In this document: one piece after another, positions 35,577 through 44,281 of the stretch
Numbering within the stretch: position 1 is the stretch's first letter
Layout: each line of letters starts with the position of its first letter
NCBI GenBank assembly: GCA_016932575.1
Contig: JAFGCO010000006.1
Location: 1-64,000 of the forward strand
Direction of reading: 5' to 3'
Length of the DNA stretch: 64,000 nt
DNA from: a bacterium
GTDB taxonomy: Bacteria > Zhuqueibacterota > QNDG01 > JAFGCO01
Position numbers and translations under genes: made by a program
Notes under the pieces: generated by a model
Databases searched by the model: none
What the model was told of the DNA's origin: nothing
Seen by the model: the letters and a program-made list of their open reading frames with translations, nothing else

Positions 35577-36287
35577 TTATTCATCGAAAAACTGATACCC
35601 TGCTCCACGGATACTTTTAATAAAGACCGGTTTTGAGGGATCTGTTTCGAAATATTTTCGAAGGCGCGAAATAAAGCTGTCCACGGTCCGGGTTTCAACC
35701 TCTGAACTGACGTGCCACACATTTTCGAGCAGGGCCTTTCTGGAGACGATCTTTCCTTTATGCAGAATGAGATACTTGATAACCATAGCTTCATGAGGGG
35801 TTAGACGGATTTCCTGTTTTTCTGTTTTGCAGACCAGGGTTTCAAAATTTATTTTATTATCTCCAAAGCAATAAACAGGGCCAATCTCAGACACATCCTG
35901 GTACCACTGTTTTCGCTTTAACATACCCCGAATCCGGAGCAGTAATTCCTGCAAATGAAAGGGCTTGGTTAAGTAATCATCTGCGCCGATCTCCAGCCCT
36001 TTAATGCGATCTTTGGCCGTGGTTCTGGCGGTGAGTATGAGAATAGGCATTTGAGGGGATTTTTCACGGATTATTTCGGTCAGTTCGAAGCCGTCATAAA
36101 AAGGGAGCATGATATCCATGATGATTAAATCGAAGGATTGATTCTGTATCAGATCAAGGGCAATCCGTCCGTCTTCAGCCCGGGTCACATGGTATCCTTC
36201 ATGAGTAAGATTATATTCCAATCCGACTGCCAGGTTCTCCTCATCTTCAACCAGCAGAATGCGACTTTTTTCTTTTTCATTCTTCAA
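35577..36287 (-). CDS. OmpR/PhoB family response regulator
   Basis: 236 residues. Receiver domain about 8-122 with the acidic pocket (LLVEDEEN), phospho-acceptor Asp in LIIMDIMLPFYDGFE, and Thr and Lys in LTART and DDYLTKPFH. A winged-helix output domain at about 140-232 contains LTPHEAMVIKYLILHKGKIV and VDSFISRLRKYF. It binds DNA as a dimer after phosphorylation. It overlaps the kinase gene upstream by 11 bp, so the two are translated as a pair. Targets unknown. Confidence 0.95.
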   Translation of the reverse strand: MKNEKEKSRILLVEDEENLAVGLEYNLTHEGYHVTRAEDGRIALDLIQNQSFDLIIMDIMLPFYDGFELTEIIREKSPQMPILILTARTTAKDRIKGLEIGADDYLTKPFHLQELLLRIRGMLKRKQWYQDVSEIGPVYCFGDNKINFETLVCKTEKQEIRLTPHEAMVIKYLILHKGKIVSRKALLENVWHVSSEVETRTVDSFISRLRKYFETDPSKPVFIKSIRGAGYQFFDE

Positions 36288-37299
36288 AAGCGTTCTCCTG
36301 TTGGCGCCGTTTCCGGGTGATTTTCAGCAGATTTTGAATATACCGTTTTTTCGAAGCCTGGTAAATGGGCAGTTCAATGTGAAAGCTCGTGCCCTTGTTG
36401 CGCCCTTTGCTGTGTACAGAAATTCTGCCGCCATGATACCGGATGATTTCGCGCGTCCAATAAAGACCCAGGCCTGTCCCCTTGACATTTGGACTGTGGG
36501 GATCATGTGTTCGGTAGAATTTATCAAACACCTTTTTTTGATCCGATGCACATATGCCTATCCCCTGATCTTTATAATCGAGTGAAAATGTCCTTAGGCC
36601 ACAATGCAAACGGATTGATATGTGTACTGAATCGGGACTATATTTGATTGAATTGTCTATCAGATTGTCCAGTACAATTTTCAATGCATTGCGGTCTGCA
36701 ACGCACCGGCATTCTCCCGATCCGCGGATCTGAACCGCATCCGAAGGCAGATTGAACTGTTCCATGGATTCCAGAACAAGCTCATGAATGAATGGAATGA
36801 TTGGATAGACATCATAATTATGGGCGACTTTTTTTTGCTCCAGAGCCGGTATTTCAAGTATGGCATTGATCAGCTTGTTCAGGCGGGCTGTGTCTTTCAG
36901 CATCATATCGATAAATGCTTTTTGCCTTAATTTTGGAAGATGATGCAAATTCAGAGTCTCAAGGGCCAGCTGTATGGAAGCCAGAGGCGATTTTAATTCA
37001 TGGGTGACATTGGCGATAAAATTATCATAGAGCCGCGCCAAATTAAGCTGCATATTCAATCGGTGAAAAAGCAGGGACATCAACACAGAAACCACAATCA
37101 GGAGTACCAAACCGCTGACCAGCACAAAAACATTACGGCCTTCCGAGATGATTTCAGCAGAGAATTTATCATCCACTTCACTGAAAATAATATAATTGGA
37201 GACGTACCAGTATATCCAGATACCGAGCAGCGAAAGGCTGGCAATTTGTGCCAGGACAAAGATAAAGATGGGATAAAAAAATGAGCGGGGATGTTTCAT
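36277..37299 (-). CDS. Membrane sensor histidine kinase (HisKA type)
   Basis: 340 residues. Two membrane helices (about 8-30 and 53-75) enclose a short periplasmic loop of some 20 residues, too small for a classical sensor domain. The HisKA helix reads ANVTHELKSPLASIQLALET with the phospho-acceptor His. The ATPase domain has the N box (LIDNSIKYS), DQGIGI and GTGLGLYW. It probably senses a membrane signal or a partner protein and phosphorylates the overlapping OmpR-type regulator. Confidence 0.93.
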   Translation of the reverse strand: MKHPRSFFYPIFIFVLAQIASLSLLGIWIYWYVSNYIIFSEVDDKFSAEIISEGRNVFVLVSGLVLLIVVSVLMSLLFHRLNMQLNLARLYDNFIANVTHELKSPLASIQLALETLNLHHLPKLRQKAFIDMMLKDTARLNKLINAILEIPALEQKKVAHNYDVYPIIPFIHELVLESMEQFNLPSDAVQIRGSGECRCVADRNALKIVLDNLIDNSIKYSPDSVHISIRLHCGLRTFSLDYKDQGIGICASDQKKVFDKFYRTHDPHSPNVKGTGLGLYWTREIIRYHGGRISVHSKGRNKGTSFHIELPIYQASKKRYIQNLLKITRKRRQQENAFEE

Positions 37300-37443
37300 T
37301 CAGAGATCCGCCGGTTTTACAGTACTTTTACAAATGAGGACTGTTTGAATCTGTATATTATAATATAAAATTTAAGGTGAATAAAAAAGCGTTTTTTTAT
37401 TCACCAAAATCTTGATCATAATGAATTCCAGAAGGAGTGCAAT

Positions 37444-38922
37444 ATGAATATATTAATGGTTAATCCTGAGATGCCCTCAACATTCTGGAGTTTCAGAAAT
37501 GCACTGAAATTTGTATCCAAGAAATCCTCGGAACCGCCGCTGGGATTACTGACAGTTGCTTCCATGCTGCCGAAACACTGGGAAGTCAAATTGATCGATA
37601 TGAATGTATGTGTATTGAAAAACCGGGATTTGGATTGGGCTGACTTTGTATTTCTTACCGGAATGAATGTACAACGCAAATCGTTTCAGGATGTTGTGTC
37701 GAGATGTCAATCCCGGGGCGTCAAGATTGTCGCCGGGGGACCTATGGTGACCACCGAAAGTGAAACATTCACCGGAATCGACCATTTGATTTTAAATGAA
37801 GCAGAAGAAACCCTTCCCGGATTTTTCAGAGATCTTGAGGATGGATGTGCGAAGCCCGTCTATGCTTCCGGCCACTTTCCGGAACTTCAAAAAACGCCTT
37901 TGCCGAGATGGGATCTTCTGGATAAAAAGAAATATGCCAGTATAAGTGTACAGTATTCTCGCGGTTGTCCGTTCGATTGTGAATTTTGCACGATTCCTCT
38001 TTTGAACGGACACAAGCCGCGGACCAAGAGTTCAGAACAGTTTATAAGCGAACTGAATTCGCTCTACCGGATCGGATGGCGGGGGCCCGTTTTTATTGTG
38101 GATGACAATTTGATCGGTCATAAAAGACGGTTGAAGCACGATCTGCTGCCTGCCTTAATTCAGTGGTCGGAAGCCAAAAAATATCCGTTCCGGTTTACGG
38201 CTGAAGTCTCCATGAATCTGGCGGATGATGAGACCCTGATTCAAATGCTGGTGCAGGCCGGATTTGAGCATGTATTTATCGGTGTTGAAACGCCGAACGA
38301 CGAGAGCCTGGCGGAATGCGGAAAATCCCAAAATTTAAACCGGGATATGACAGTCTCCGTGCGTCAGCTTCAAAAACAGGGGCTCCGCGTTTCCGGAGGA
38401 TTTATTGTGGGATTCGATCATGATCCACCTTCCATATTCGAAAAGCAAATTCAGTTTATTAAAAAGAGCGGAATTGTCACAGCTATGGTCGGTATACTGA
38501 ACGCCCCGACCGGTTCCAAATTGTTTCACCGGATGAAATCGGAAAAAAGGCTGCTGGGTGTTATGAGCGGGGACAATATGGATGGATCCACCAATTTTAT
38601 TCCCAAAATGCATCCGACAAAATTGAGCGAAGGGTATAAGAAGATACTGAGAACTATCTATTCTCCACGAGAATACTATGAGCGGGTGAAATCCATGATG
38701 CAGGACTTTCATCCTTTCCCGGAAATGAAGCCCAGGATTACCTGGAATGATATCGGGGCGCTTCTGAAATCAATGTGGATTCTGGGTGTATTGGAAAAAG
38801 GGAAACGCTATTACTGGAAACTATTTTTATACAGTCTGTTTCAATGTCCTAAAAAATTTCCTCTGGCCATTACCCTGCTGATTTACGGATTTCATTTCAG
38901 AAAAATTGCAGAATCGATTTAA
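37444..38922 (+). CDS. B12-binding-type radical SAM protein (DUF4070)
   Basis: 492 residues with a strong ribosome site (AAGGAG). The N-terminal 150 residues have a cobalamin-binding-like fold (NPEMPSTFWSF, PPLGLLTVASML). The radical SAM CxxxCxxC motif is Cys175, Cys179, Cys182 in GCPFDCEFC. The C-terminal part (NAPTGSKLFHRM, GSTNFIPKM, YSPREYYERV) matches the DUF4070 group found in hopanoid- or lipid-modifying enzymes such as HpnR/HpnJ relatives. A modification of a lipid or other unactivated carbon is likely, but the substrate is unknown. Single gene. Confidence 0.88.
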   Translation: MNILMVNPEMPSTFWSFRNALKFVSKKSSEPPLGLLTVASMLPKHWEVKLIDMNVCVLKNRDLDWADFVFLTGMNVQRKSFQDVVSRCQSRGVKIVAGGPMVTTESETFTGIDHLILNEAEETLPGFFRDLEDGCAKPVYASGHFPELQKTPLPRWDLLDKKKYASISVQYSRGCPFDCEFCTIPLLNGHKPRTKSSEQFISELNSLYRIGWRGPVFIVDDNLIGHKRRLKHDLLPALIQWSEAKKYPFRFTAEVSMNLADDETLIQMLVQAGFEHVFIGVETPNDESLAECGKSQNLNRDMTVSVRQLQKQGLRVSGGFIVGFDHDPPSIFEKQIQFIKKSGIVTAMVGILNAPTGSKLFHRMKSEKRLLGVMSGDNMDGSTNFIPKMHPTKLSEGYKKILRTIYSPREYYERVKSMMQDFHPFPEMKPRITWNDIGALLKSMWILGVLEKGKRYYWKLFLYSLFQCPKKFPLAITLLIYGFHFRKIAESI

Positions 38923-39000
38923 TCTCATTTATTAAACAAATTATCGTCGCTCAATAGCATATTGATTTTTTCAGGTAAATAACTGCAAAAAAGGAGTCTT

Positions 39001-40119
39001 ATGGCAAGTTTAATCATCGCTCCCTTGAAAATTGGTTCTGTGAGCGCGCCCATCCCGATCATTCAGGGTGGTATGGGTGTGGGCATATCAGGCGCCGGAC
39101 TGGCCTCGGCTGTTGCCAACGAGGGCGGTATCGGCGTTGTTTCCGCAGTGGGCTTGGGATTTCATGAACCGGATTTTAACACACATTTCAAGGACGCCAA
39201 TAAACGTGCGTTAAAGCATGAGATCCAGAAAGCACGTGAAAAAACAGATGGTTTGATCGGCGTGAACATCATGGTTGCCTTATCCGATTATGACAATTTA
39301 ATGGAGGGGGCTGTGGAGGAGAACGCGGATTTTTTGTTTCTCGGTGCAGGATTGCCGCTCAAATTTTCTGAAGCCTTTCCTCCGGAGCGCTTGAAAACCA
39401 TGAACACAAAAATTGTTCCGATTGTTTCCTCAGCCAAAGCTGTGCAGGTAATTTTTAATTTCTGGCAGAAGCGGTTTAATCATATTCCCGACGGGGTGGT
39501 TGTTGAAGGGCCTTTGGCCGGCGGACATCTCGGATTCAGAATGGAGCAGATTGAAAATCCGGACTATGCTTTGGAAAAATTGGTTCCCGATGTGGTCCGT
39601 ACAATTCAGCCTTTTCAGCAGACTTTCGGAAAGGAAATTCCTGTGATTGCCGGCGGCGGCATCTATACAGGCGAAGATATTTTTCGTATGCTGGAATTAG
39701 GCGCTCAGGGTGTGCAAATGGGCACCCGGTTTGTGGCAACGCATGAATGTGACGCAGATATCCGATTCAAAGAGGCATATATTCAAGCCGAGGCGGAGGA
39801 TATTGTAATTATTCAAAGTCCGGTCGGACTACCGGGCCGGGCGATAAAAAACACATTTTTAAAGGATGTGTTTGCGGGAGTCAAAAAACCGTTTCAATGC
39901 CCGTGGAAATGCCTGCGCACCTGTAATTACCGGGAATCCCCTTACTGTATTGCCGCTGCATTGACGCAAGCCAAAGACGGACGGCTGAAAAACGGATTTG
40001 CCTTTGCCGGAGCGAATGTCTGGCGTGTAAATAAAATTGTCTCGGTAAAGGTGCTTATAAAATCGTTGCTCCAGGAATACAATAAAATGGTTATGGCAGG
40101 CGCGGCAGCAGATGAATGA
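39001..40119 (+). CDS. Nitronate monooxygenase-like flavin oxidoreductase
   Basis: 372 residues, AAGGAG ahead of ATG 39001. TIM-barrel FMN enzyme: IIQGGMGVGISGAGLASAVA at the start, VVVEGPLAGGHLGF, PVIAGGGIYTGEDI and QMGTRFVATHECDAD for FMN phosphate and substrate binding. The C-terminal Cys group (CPWKCLRTCNYRESPYC) is typical of one subgroup and could hold a metal. The group includes nitronate monooxygenase and enoyl-ACP reductase FabK; nitronate use is not certain. No operon partner. Confidence 0.87.
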   Translation: MASLIIAPLKIGSVSAPIPIIQGGMGVGISGAGLASAVANEGGIGVVSAVGLGFHEPDFNTHFKDANKRALKHEIQKAREKTDGLIGVNIMVALSDYDNLMEGAVEENADFLFLGAGLPLKFSEAFPPERLKTMNTKIVPIVSSAKAVQVIFNFWQKRFNHIPDGVVVEGPLAGGHLGFRMEQIENPDYALEKLVPDVVRTIQPFQQTFGKEIPVIAGGGIYTGEDIFRMLELGAQGVQMGTRFVATHECDADIRFKEAYIQAEAEDIVIIQSPVGLPGRAIKNTFLKDVFAGVKKPFQCPWKCLRTCNYRESPYCIAAALTQAKDGRLKNGFAFAGANVWRVNKIVSVKVLIKSLLQEYNKMVMAGAAADE

Positions 40120-40182
40120 CTTTATCTCAGGGTGTCATGATAAAACCGGATGTGATAAGCCATCGCATTTCCCCTTTCGGAA

Positions 40183-41058
40183 TTGGTGAAAGATATCTTC
40201 GGATTTGATTTGAATTTTTCCAAAGTAGTGAAAGAATATTTGACATTGAACAAATCTATGTGCTACCTGATCATGTTGTTAATAGTTTGGCTGAGCCTAA
40301 TTATATTTGATTTTAATTTGTTTGCTCAGAATGGAGAGAAGATGTTTCCGGATATGGAATTGGTTTTTATTGAGGGGAATGTAATATCAGAGAGTCATTG
40401 CAGTGATCATGCATATACTTCCAGTCCTGTTGTCGAAAGTTTCATGATGGGAAAATTTGAGGTAAATCAAGATCAGTGGTTATGGGTTATGTATTCGTTT
40501 AATCCATCCCAGTTTAAAGGATTTAATCAACCGGTTGAAAATGTCAGTTGGTATGATGCGATTCAATTCTGCAATTCGTTAAGTCATATGGAAGCGGTTG
40601 ATCCATTCTATAATATTGATGGTATCAAAATTACACGAAATTTGAATTCAAGCGGATACAGACTACCGACTGAAGCTGAATGGGAATATGCGGCCCGGGG
40701 CGGCAAATGGTGCCATTCCTACCGATACAGTGGGAGTGACAGTGCTAAGGAAGTAGCCTGGTACGCCGAAAATTCAAATAACATGTCCCACAATATCGGT
40801 CAGAAAAGTCCGAATGAACTGGGGATTTATGATTTTAGCGGGAATGTGTGGGAGTGGTGTTGGGATGGTATCGGGAACGAGGTCACGACCTCGTTGATAG
40901 GCATTCAAAAAGATTCTGAAAAGTTATTTCGGGTGATACGGGGTGGTGGCTGGCAATGTCACTCGGATTCGCTGGGAATTACCAATTACAAGAATTTTCA
41001 ATCTTCGGAAAGGCGTAGTGATTTGGGATTCAGGATATGCAGATCAATTCATAAGTAA
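40183..41058 (+). CDS. Exported SUMF1/FGE-domain protein
   Basis: About 291 residues from GTG 40183; ATG 40258 (MCYLIMLLIVWLSLIIF) would give a cleaner signal peptide. Neither has a clear ribosome site. The FGE-sulfatase domain is evident: FEVNQDQWLWVM, NPSQFKGFNQPVENVSWYDA, GYRLPTEAEWEYAARGG, GIYDFSGNVWEWCWD and LGFRICRS. True formylglycine-generating enzymes need two nearby cysteines; here only the first of the pair seems present (GGGWQCHSDSLG), so it is probably a non-catalytic or differently acting relative. Single gene, AT-rich. Confidence 0.8.
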   Translation: MVKDIFGFDLNFSKVVKEYLTLNKSMCYLIMLLIVWLSLIIFDFNLFAQNGEKMFPDMELVFIEGNVISESHCSDHAYTSSPVVESFMMGKFEVNQDQWLWVMYSFNPSQFKGFNQPVENVSWYDAIQFCNSLSHMEAVDPFYNIDGIKITRNLNSSGYRLPTEAEWEYAARGGKWCHSYRYSGSDSAKEVAWYAENSNNMSHNIGQKSPNELGIYDFSGNVWEWCWDGIGNEVTTSLIGIQKDSEKLFRVIRGGGWQCHSDSLGITNYKNFQSSERRSDLGFRICRSIHK

Positions 41059-41141
41059 AGGTTAACTATATTAAATGAGCCCCATTGGATTCTGAACTGG
41101 GTTTTAAAAAGAAGCATATGGGAATTGAAATATTGAGACCA

Positions 41142-42590
41142 CTAATACTTGCGTCGTTTCCTTGTTCTGTTTTTATCACCAGAATCCTTGGATTTTGGGG
41201 AGTCTGATTTGTTGTTCGCTGGCTGAGATACTGGTGCATGAAGCATTTGCTGGTAATAATCGTCCAGCAGCATGGCGATAATGGCTGACTCGTCTTCGCT
41301 TTCCGCAAGGGCGCGTCCCAGCGCCTTGAATCGCCTGCTGCGTTCAGTTTTTAATTTATCCCGGTCACGAAGACGGGCTTCGAGCAGAGCGGTCAGGCGT
41401 TCGGTAACCACAGTTTGTACATCAGCGTCTGTGGGCAGAGGCCATTCCTGCATGTCAATATTGTATCGTTTCACAATCCGGTTCAGCATAAATTTTTCCT
41501 TTTGATTCACCATAGCGATAGCGACACCCGTTGCACCCGCACGGCCTGTACGCCCGGCACGGTGAATATACACTTCAAAATCTTCAGGAATCTGATATTG
41601 AAATACATGTGAAAGGCTGGGAATGTCCAATCCGCGAGCTGCTACATCCGTTGCCACCAGGAAACGAAGTGTTCCCTGGCGTACCAGGGCCAGTACCCGT
41701 TCCCGGTGTTTTTGAGACAAATCGGAGGTCAATTCGTCCGCGTCGTATCCGAACCGCTGTAAAACAGTCGTGACATAATGCACTTCAGCCTTGGTGTTGC
41801 AAAAAATAATGGCCGAAGACGGATTTTCAATTTCTATGATGCGGATGAGGCTGCGATCTTTATCCATGCCAGGAACTGTATAAAAGACATGAGTCGTGTC
41901 TGTGACATGCACATGGTCTTCACTGAGAGAGAGGAACTCGGGTGCATGTATAAATTCTTCGGCGATGGTTCGCACCTGGGGAGGAAAGGTGGCAGAGAAC
42001 ATGCAGGTGTGCAGGTGCTTTGGCAAATGCCCCTTCAATTTGATCATATCCGGATAAAATCCCATGGAAAGCATGCGGTCTGCCTCATCAAAGATGAGCA
42101 TTGTCAAATGTTTCGAATCCAGATTCTTCTTTAAAAGATGGTCTAAAATCCGTCCGGGGGTTCCAACAACAATATGCGTACCCTTTGTTAAAGCCTGGAT
42201 CTGAGCCTTGTACCCCACGCCGCCATAAACTGCCGCAGTGCGGAGCCCCTGGTTTCCCAGCAGTATTTCCGTTTCCCGCCAGACTTGTTTGGCTAGCTCT
42301 CGGGTTGGCACCAGAATGAGTGATTGACAATGCGGCCGGGAAGCATCCAACAGCTCCAGCATAGGCAAAATGAAAGCGCCGGTTTTACCACTGCCCGTCC
42401 GTGCCTGAATTATCATATTTCTTTTTGCCAGAAGATAAGGAACAGCACGGGCTTGAACAGGCATAAGAGAAGACCAGCCGACGCGGGCCGCGGCTTCCTG
42501 CAATGCACGCGGCAGTTCTTCCAGAGTCACATTCGACAAGGACCGGTTCGATGGATTCACAGTCACCTCGCCTTCATTATTTACTTTCAT
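41142..42590 (-). CDS. DEAD-box RNA helicase
   Basis: 482 residues from ATG 42590; a longer frame from 42629 has no ribosome site. All motifs are present: Q motif region (LPRALQEAAARVGWSSLMPV), ARTGSGKTGAF (I), PTRELAKQ (Ia), GTPGR (Ib), DEAD (II), SAT (III), VATDVAARGLDIP (V) and HRAGRTGRAG (VI). A basic C-terminal tail (NRTRKRRKY) could bind RNA. Likely role in ribosome assembly or mRNA decay. It lies behind the slyD remnant on the same strand. Confidence 0.95.
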   Translation of the reverse strand: MKVNNEGEVTVNPSNRSLSNVTLEELPRALQEAAARVGWSSLMPVQARAVPYLLAKRNMIIQARTGSGKTGAFILPMLELLDASRPHCQSLILVPTRELAKQVWRETEILLGNQGLRTAAVYGGVGYKAQIQALTKGTHIVVGTPGRILDHLLKKNLDSKHLTMLIFDEADRMLSMGFYPDMIKLKGHLPKHLHTCMFSATFPPQVRTIAEEFIHAPEFLSLSEDHVHVTDTTHVFYTVPGMDKDRSLIRIIEIENPSSAIIFCNTKAEVHYVTTVLQRFGYDADELTSDLSQKHRERVLALVRQGTLRFLVATDVAARGLDIPSLSHVFQYQIPEDFEVYIHRAGRTGRAGATGVAIAMVNQKEKFMLNRIVKRYNIDMQEWPLPTDADVQTVVTERLTALLEARLRDRDKLKTERSRRFKALGRALAESEDESAIIAMLLDDYYQQMLHAPVSQPANNKSDSPKSKDSGDKNRTRKRRKY

Positions 42591-42673
42591 CTTTGGATTT
42601 CCACTTGATTCATTTCTCGACGAACACATGGATAACAGTATCGGCTTCGAGCCAAATGCCCTTTAATTCAGCC

Positions 42674-43090
42674 TTAATGGGCATGACTGTGTGAAATTTC
42701 TTCAGGGGCGACATCCCGAACGGATTCTATCCGGACATCGAAATGAAGGGTTTGTCCGGTCAGAGGATGATTGGCATTCACCGTGACTCCCTGGTCATCT
42801 ACCTCCTGAACTAACAGTAACCGGACACTCACATCCGCTGCGGAGGGTTGCAGCTGCATGCCGGGTTGGACTTTGCCGACTTCCTTGAATACATGATGCG
42901 GGAGTTTCTGAATTAAATCCGGATTGGGTTTGCCGTATGCCTTTTCAGGCGGTACAATGACTTGAAGGTGATCTCCCTCATTTTTCCCGGTCAGTTCCTT
43001 CTCCAGCCCCGGAATCAGTTTGTTCATGCCGTGTAAACAGGTAAACGGCTCCCGGCTTTCCGAAGAATCCAGTGTTTTTCCCTGATTATC
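42674..43090 (-). pseudogene. slyD: SlyD-type FKBP peptidyl-prolyl isomerase lacking its N-terminus
   Basis: From codon 43090 the frame matches SlyD closely: QGKTLDSSESREPFTCLHG, LIPGLEKELTGKNEGDHLQV, VPPEKAYG, NHPLTGQTLHFDV, ending His-rich SHSHAH. The first 15-20 residues (start codon and first strand of the FKBP domain) are missing. The matching sequence begins at the asd stop codon, where GGATAATCAGG serves both genes. No start codon exists in frame before the internal LHGM. The upstream extension of the frame is only the asd gene read in another frame. A deletion at the asd/slyD junction, or a sequence error, would explain it. Confidence 0.65.
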
Positions 43091-44171
43091 CGATATATCC
43101 TTTGCTGACCAAAAGTTCGGCTGTGAGTACCGAACCGCCGGCCGCGCCGCGAAGTGTATTATGGGACAGGGCAATAAATTTCCAGTCGAGAATCGTATCC
43201 TCCCGGAATCTTCCGGCAGTGACGCACATGCCGTGCCCCAGATCACGGTCCAACCGGGTCTGCGGACGATCGTCTTCTTCACAATAGACCAGAAATTTTT
43301 CGGGCGATGAGGGTAGATCCAGATCTGCAATCGGATTTTGATAATTTTGAATTGCGCTGATTATCTGATCCAGCATCGGTTTGATCCTGAACGCTGCATT
43401 CACAGCGACCAGATGCCCATCCGAAACCGGAACACGCACGCAATTCGCAGAGATGACCGGTTTTTCTGCCAGAACCAGTTGGTCACCTTTCAACCTGCCC
43501 CAGATTTTTAAGGGCTCATCTTCGCTTTTCTTTTCTTCACCGGCAATATAGGGAATGACATTATCGATGATTTCGGGAGCCGTATCCAAAGTTTTCCCGC
43601 CACCTGATATGGCCTGATAGGTCGATACAATCACTTTTTCCGGTCCGAATGATTTCAGTGCGTCCAGAACAGGAACATAAGATTGAATTGAACAGTTGGG
43701 TTTCACAACAATCAATCCCCTGCTCCATCCGCGGTTCCGACGTTGAATGTCGATCAATGCGATATGCTGATGATTGATTTCAGGCATTAGCATGGGGACG
43801 TCTTCGGTCCAACGATGGGCGGAATTATTGGAAACCACAGGCACATCTTTCGCGGCATACATGATTTCGATATCGCGCACCTTAACCTTATCCATGCTCA
43901 AAGCCGAAAATACGAAATCCGACCGATCGGCGACAGTGTCCACGTCCTTTTCCACTTCATAAACGGAGAGATCTCTGACAGCGTCCGGAATGTCCGTTTC
44001 CTGTGACCACCGGCCCGCAACCGCCTCTTTATAGGATTTGTTTGCAGATCGGCTGGAGGCGGCCACGCAGCTGACCTGAAACCAGGGATGATCCGCCAGC
44101 AGCCTGATGAATTTCTGACCGACGGTTCCTGTTGCTCCCAGAATGCCCACTTTAAATTTTTTTGTAATCAT
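43086..44171 (-). CDS. asd: Aspartate-semialdehyde dehydrogenase (archaeal/fungal-type)
   Basis: 361 residues, complete to the usual RGAAGG...LLVSKGYI end. GILGATGTVGQKFIRLL binds NADP; the catalytic Cys is Cys160 in VVKPNCSIQSY; QAISGGGK is the substrate region. It reduces aspartyl phosphate to the semialdehyde for Lys, Thr, Met and diaminopimelate synthesis. It lies 110 bp behind thrA, which supplies its substrate and uses its product, so the pair forms a functional unit. Its last codons overlap the slyD remnant. Confidence 0.95.
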   Translation of the reverse strand: MITKKFKVGILGATGTVGQKFIRLLADHPWFQVSCVAASSRSANKSYKEAVAGRWSQETDIPDAVRDLSVYEVEKDVDTVADRSDFVFSALSMDKVKVRDIEIMYAAKDVPVVSNNSAHRWTEDVPMLMPEINHQHIALIDIQRRNRGWSRGLIVVKPNCSIQSYVPVLDALKSFGPEKVIVSTYQAISGGGKTLDTAPEIIDNVIPYIAGEEKKSEDEPLKIWGRLKGDQLVLAEKPVISANCVRVPVSDGHLVAVNAAFRIKPMLDQIISAIQNYQNPIADLDLPSSPEKFLVYCEEDDRPQTRLDRDLGHGMCVTAGRFREDTILDWKFIALSHNTLRGAAGGSVLTAELLVSKGYIG

Positions 44172-44281
44172 AGATGACTCCGATATTTTTACACCTTTTG
44201 CAACCGGTCAAATAATTCTTTTATCATACGGGCTTTTTGCATTATGGCGGTGTTATTCTGATGAATGATCCGTGAACAATA

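Noticed and set aside
37345-37364. TTGAAT and TATAAT before the radical SAM gene
   Set aside because: They are only 8 bp apart, too close for a sigma-70 promoter; no -35 box lies 16-18 bp before TATAAT.
43091-43330. Upstream extension of the slyD frame to an ATG at 43330
   Set aside because: It is the asd coding sequence read in another frame; the residues do not look like an FKBP start.
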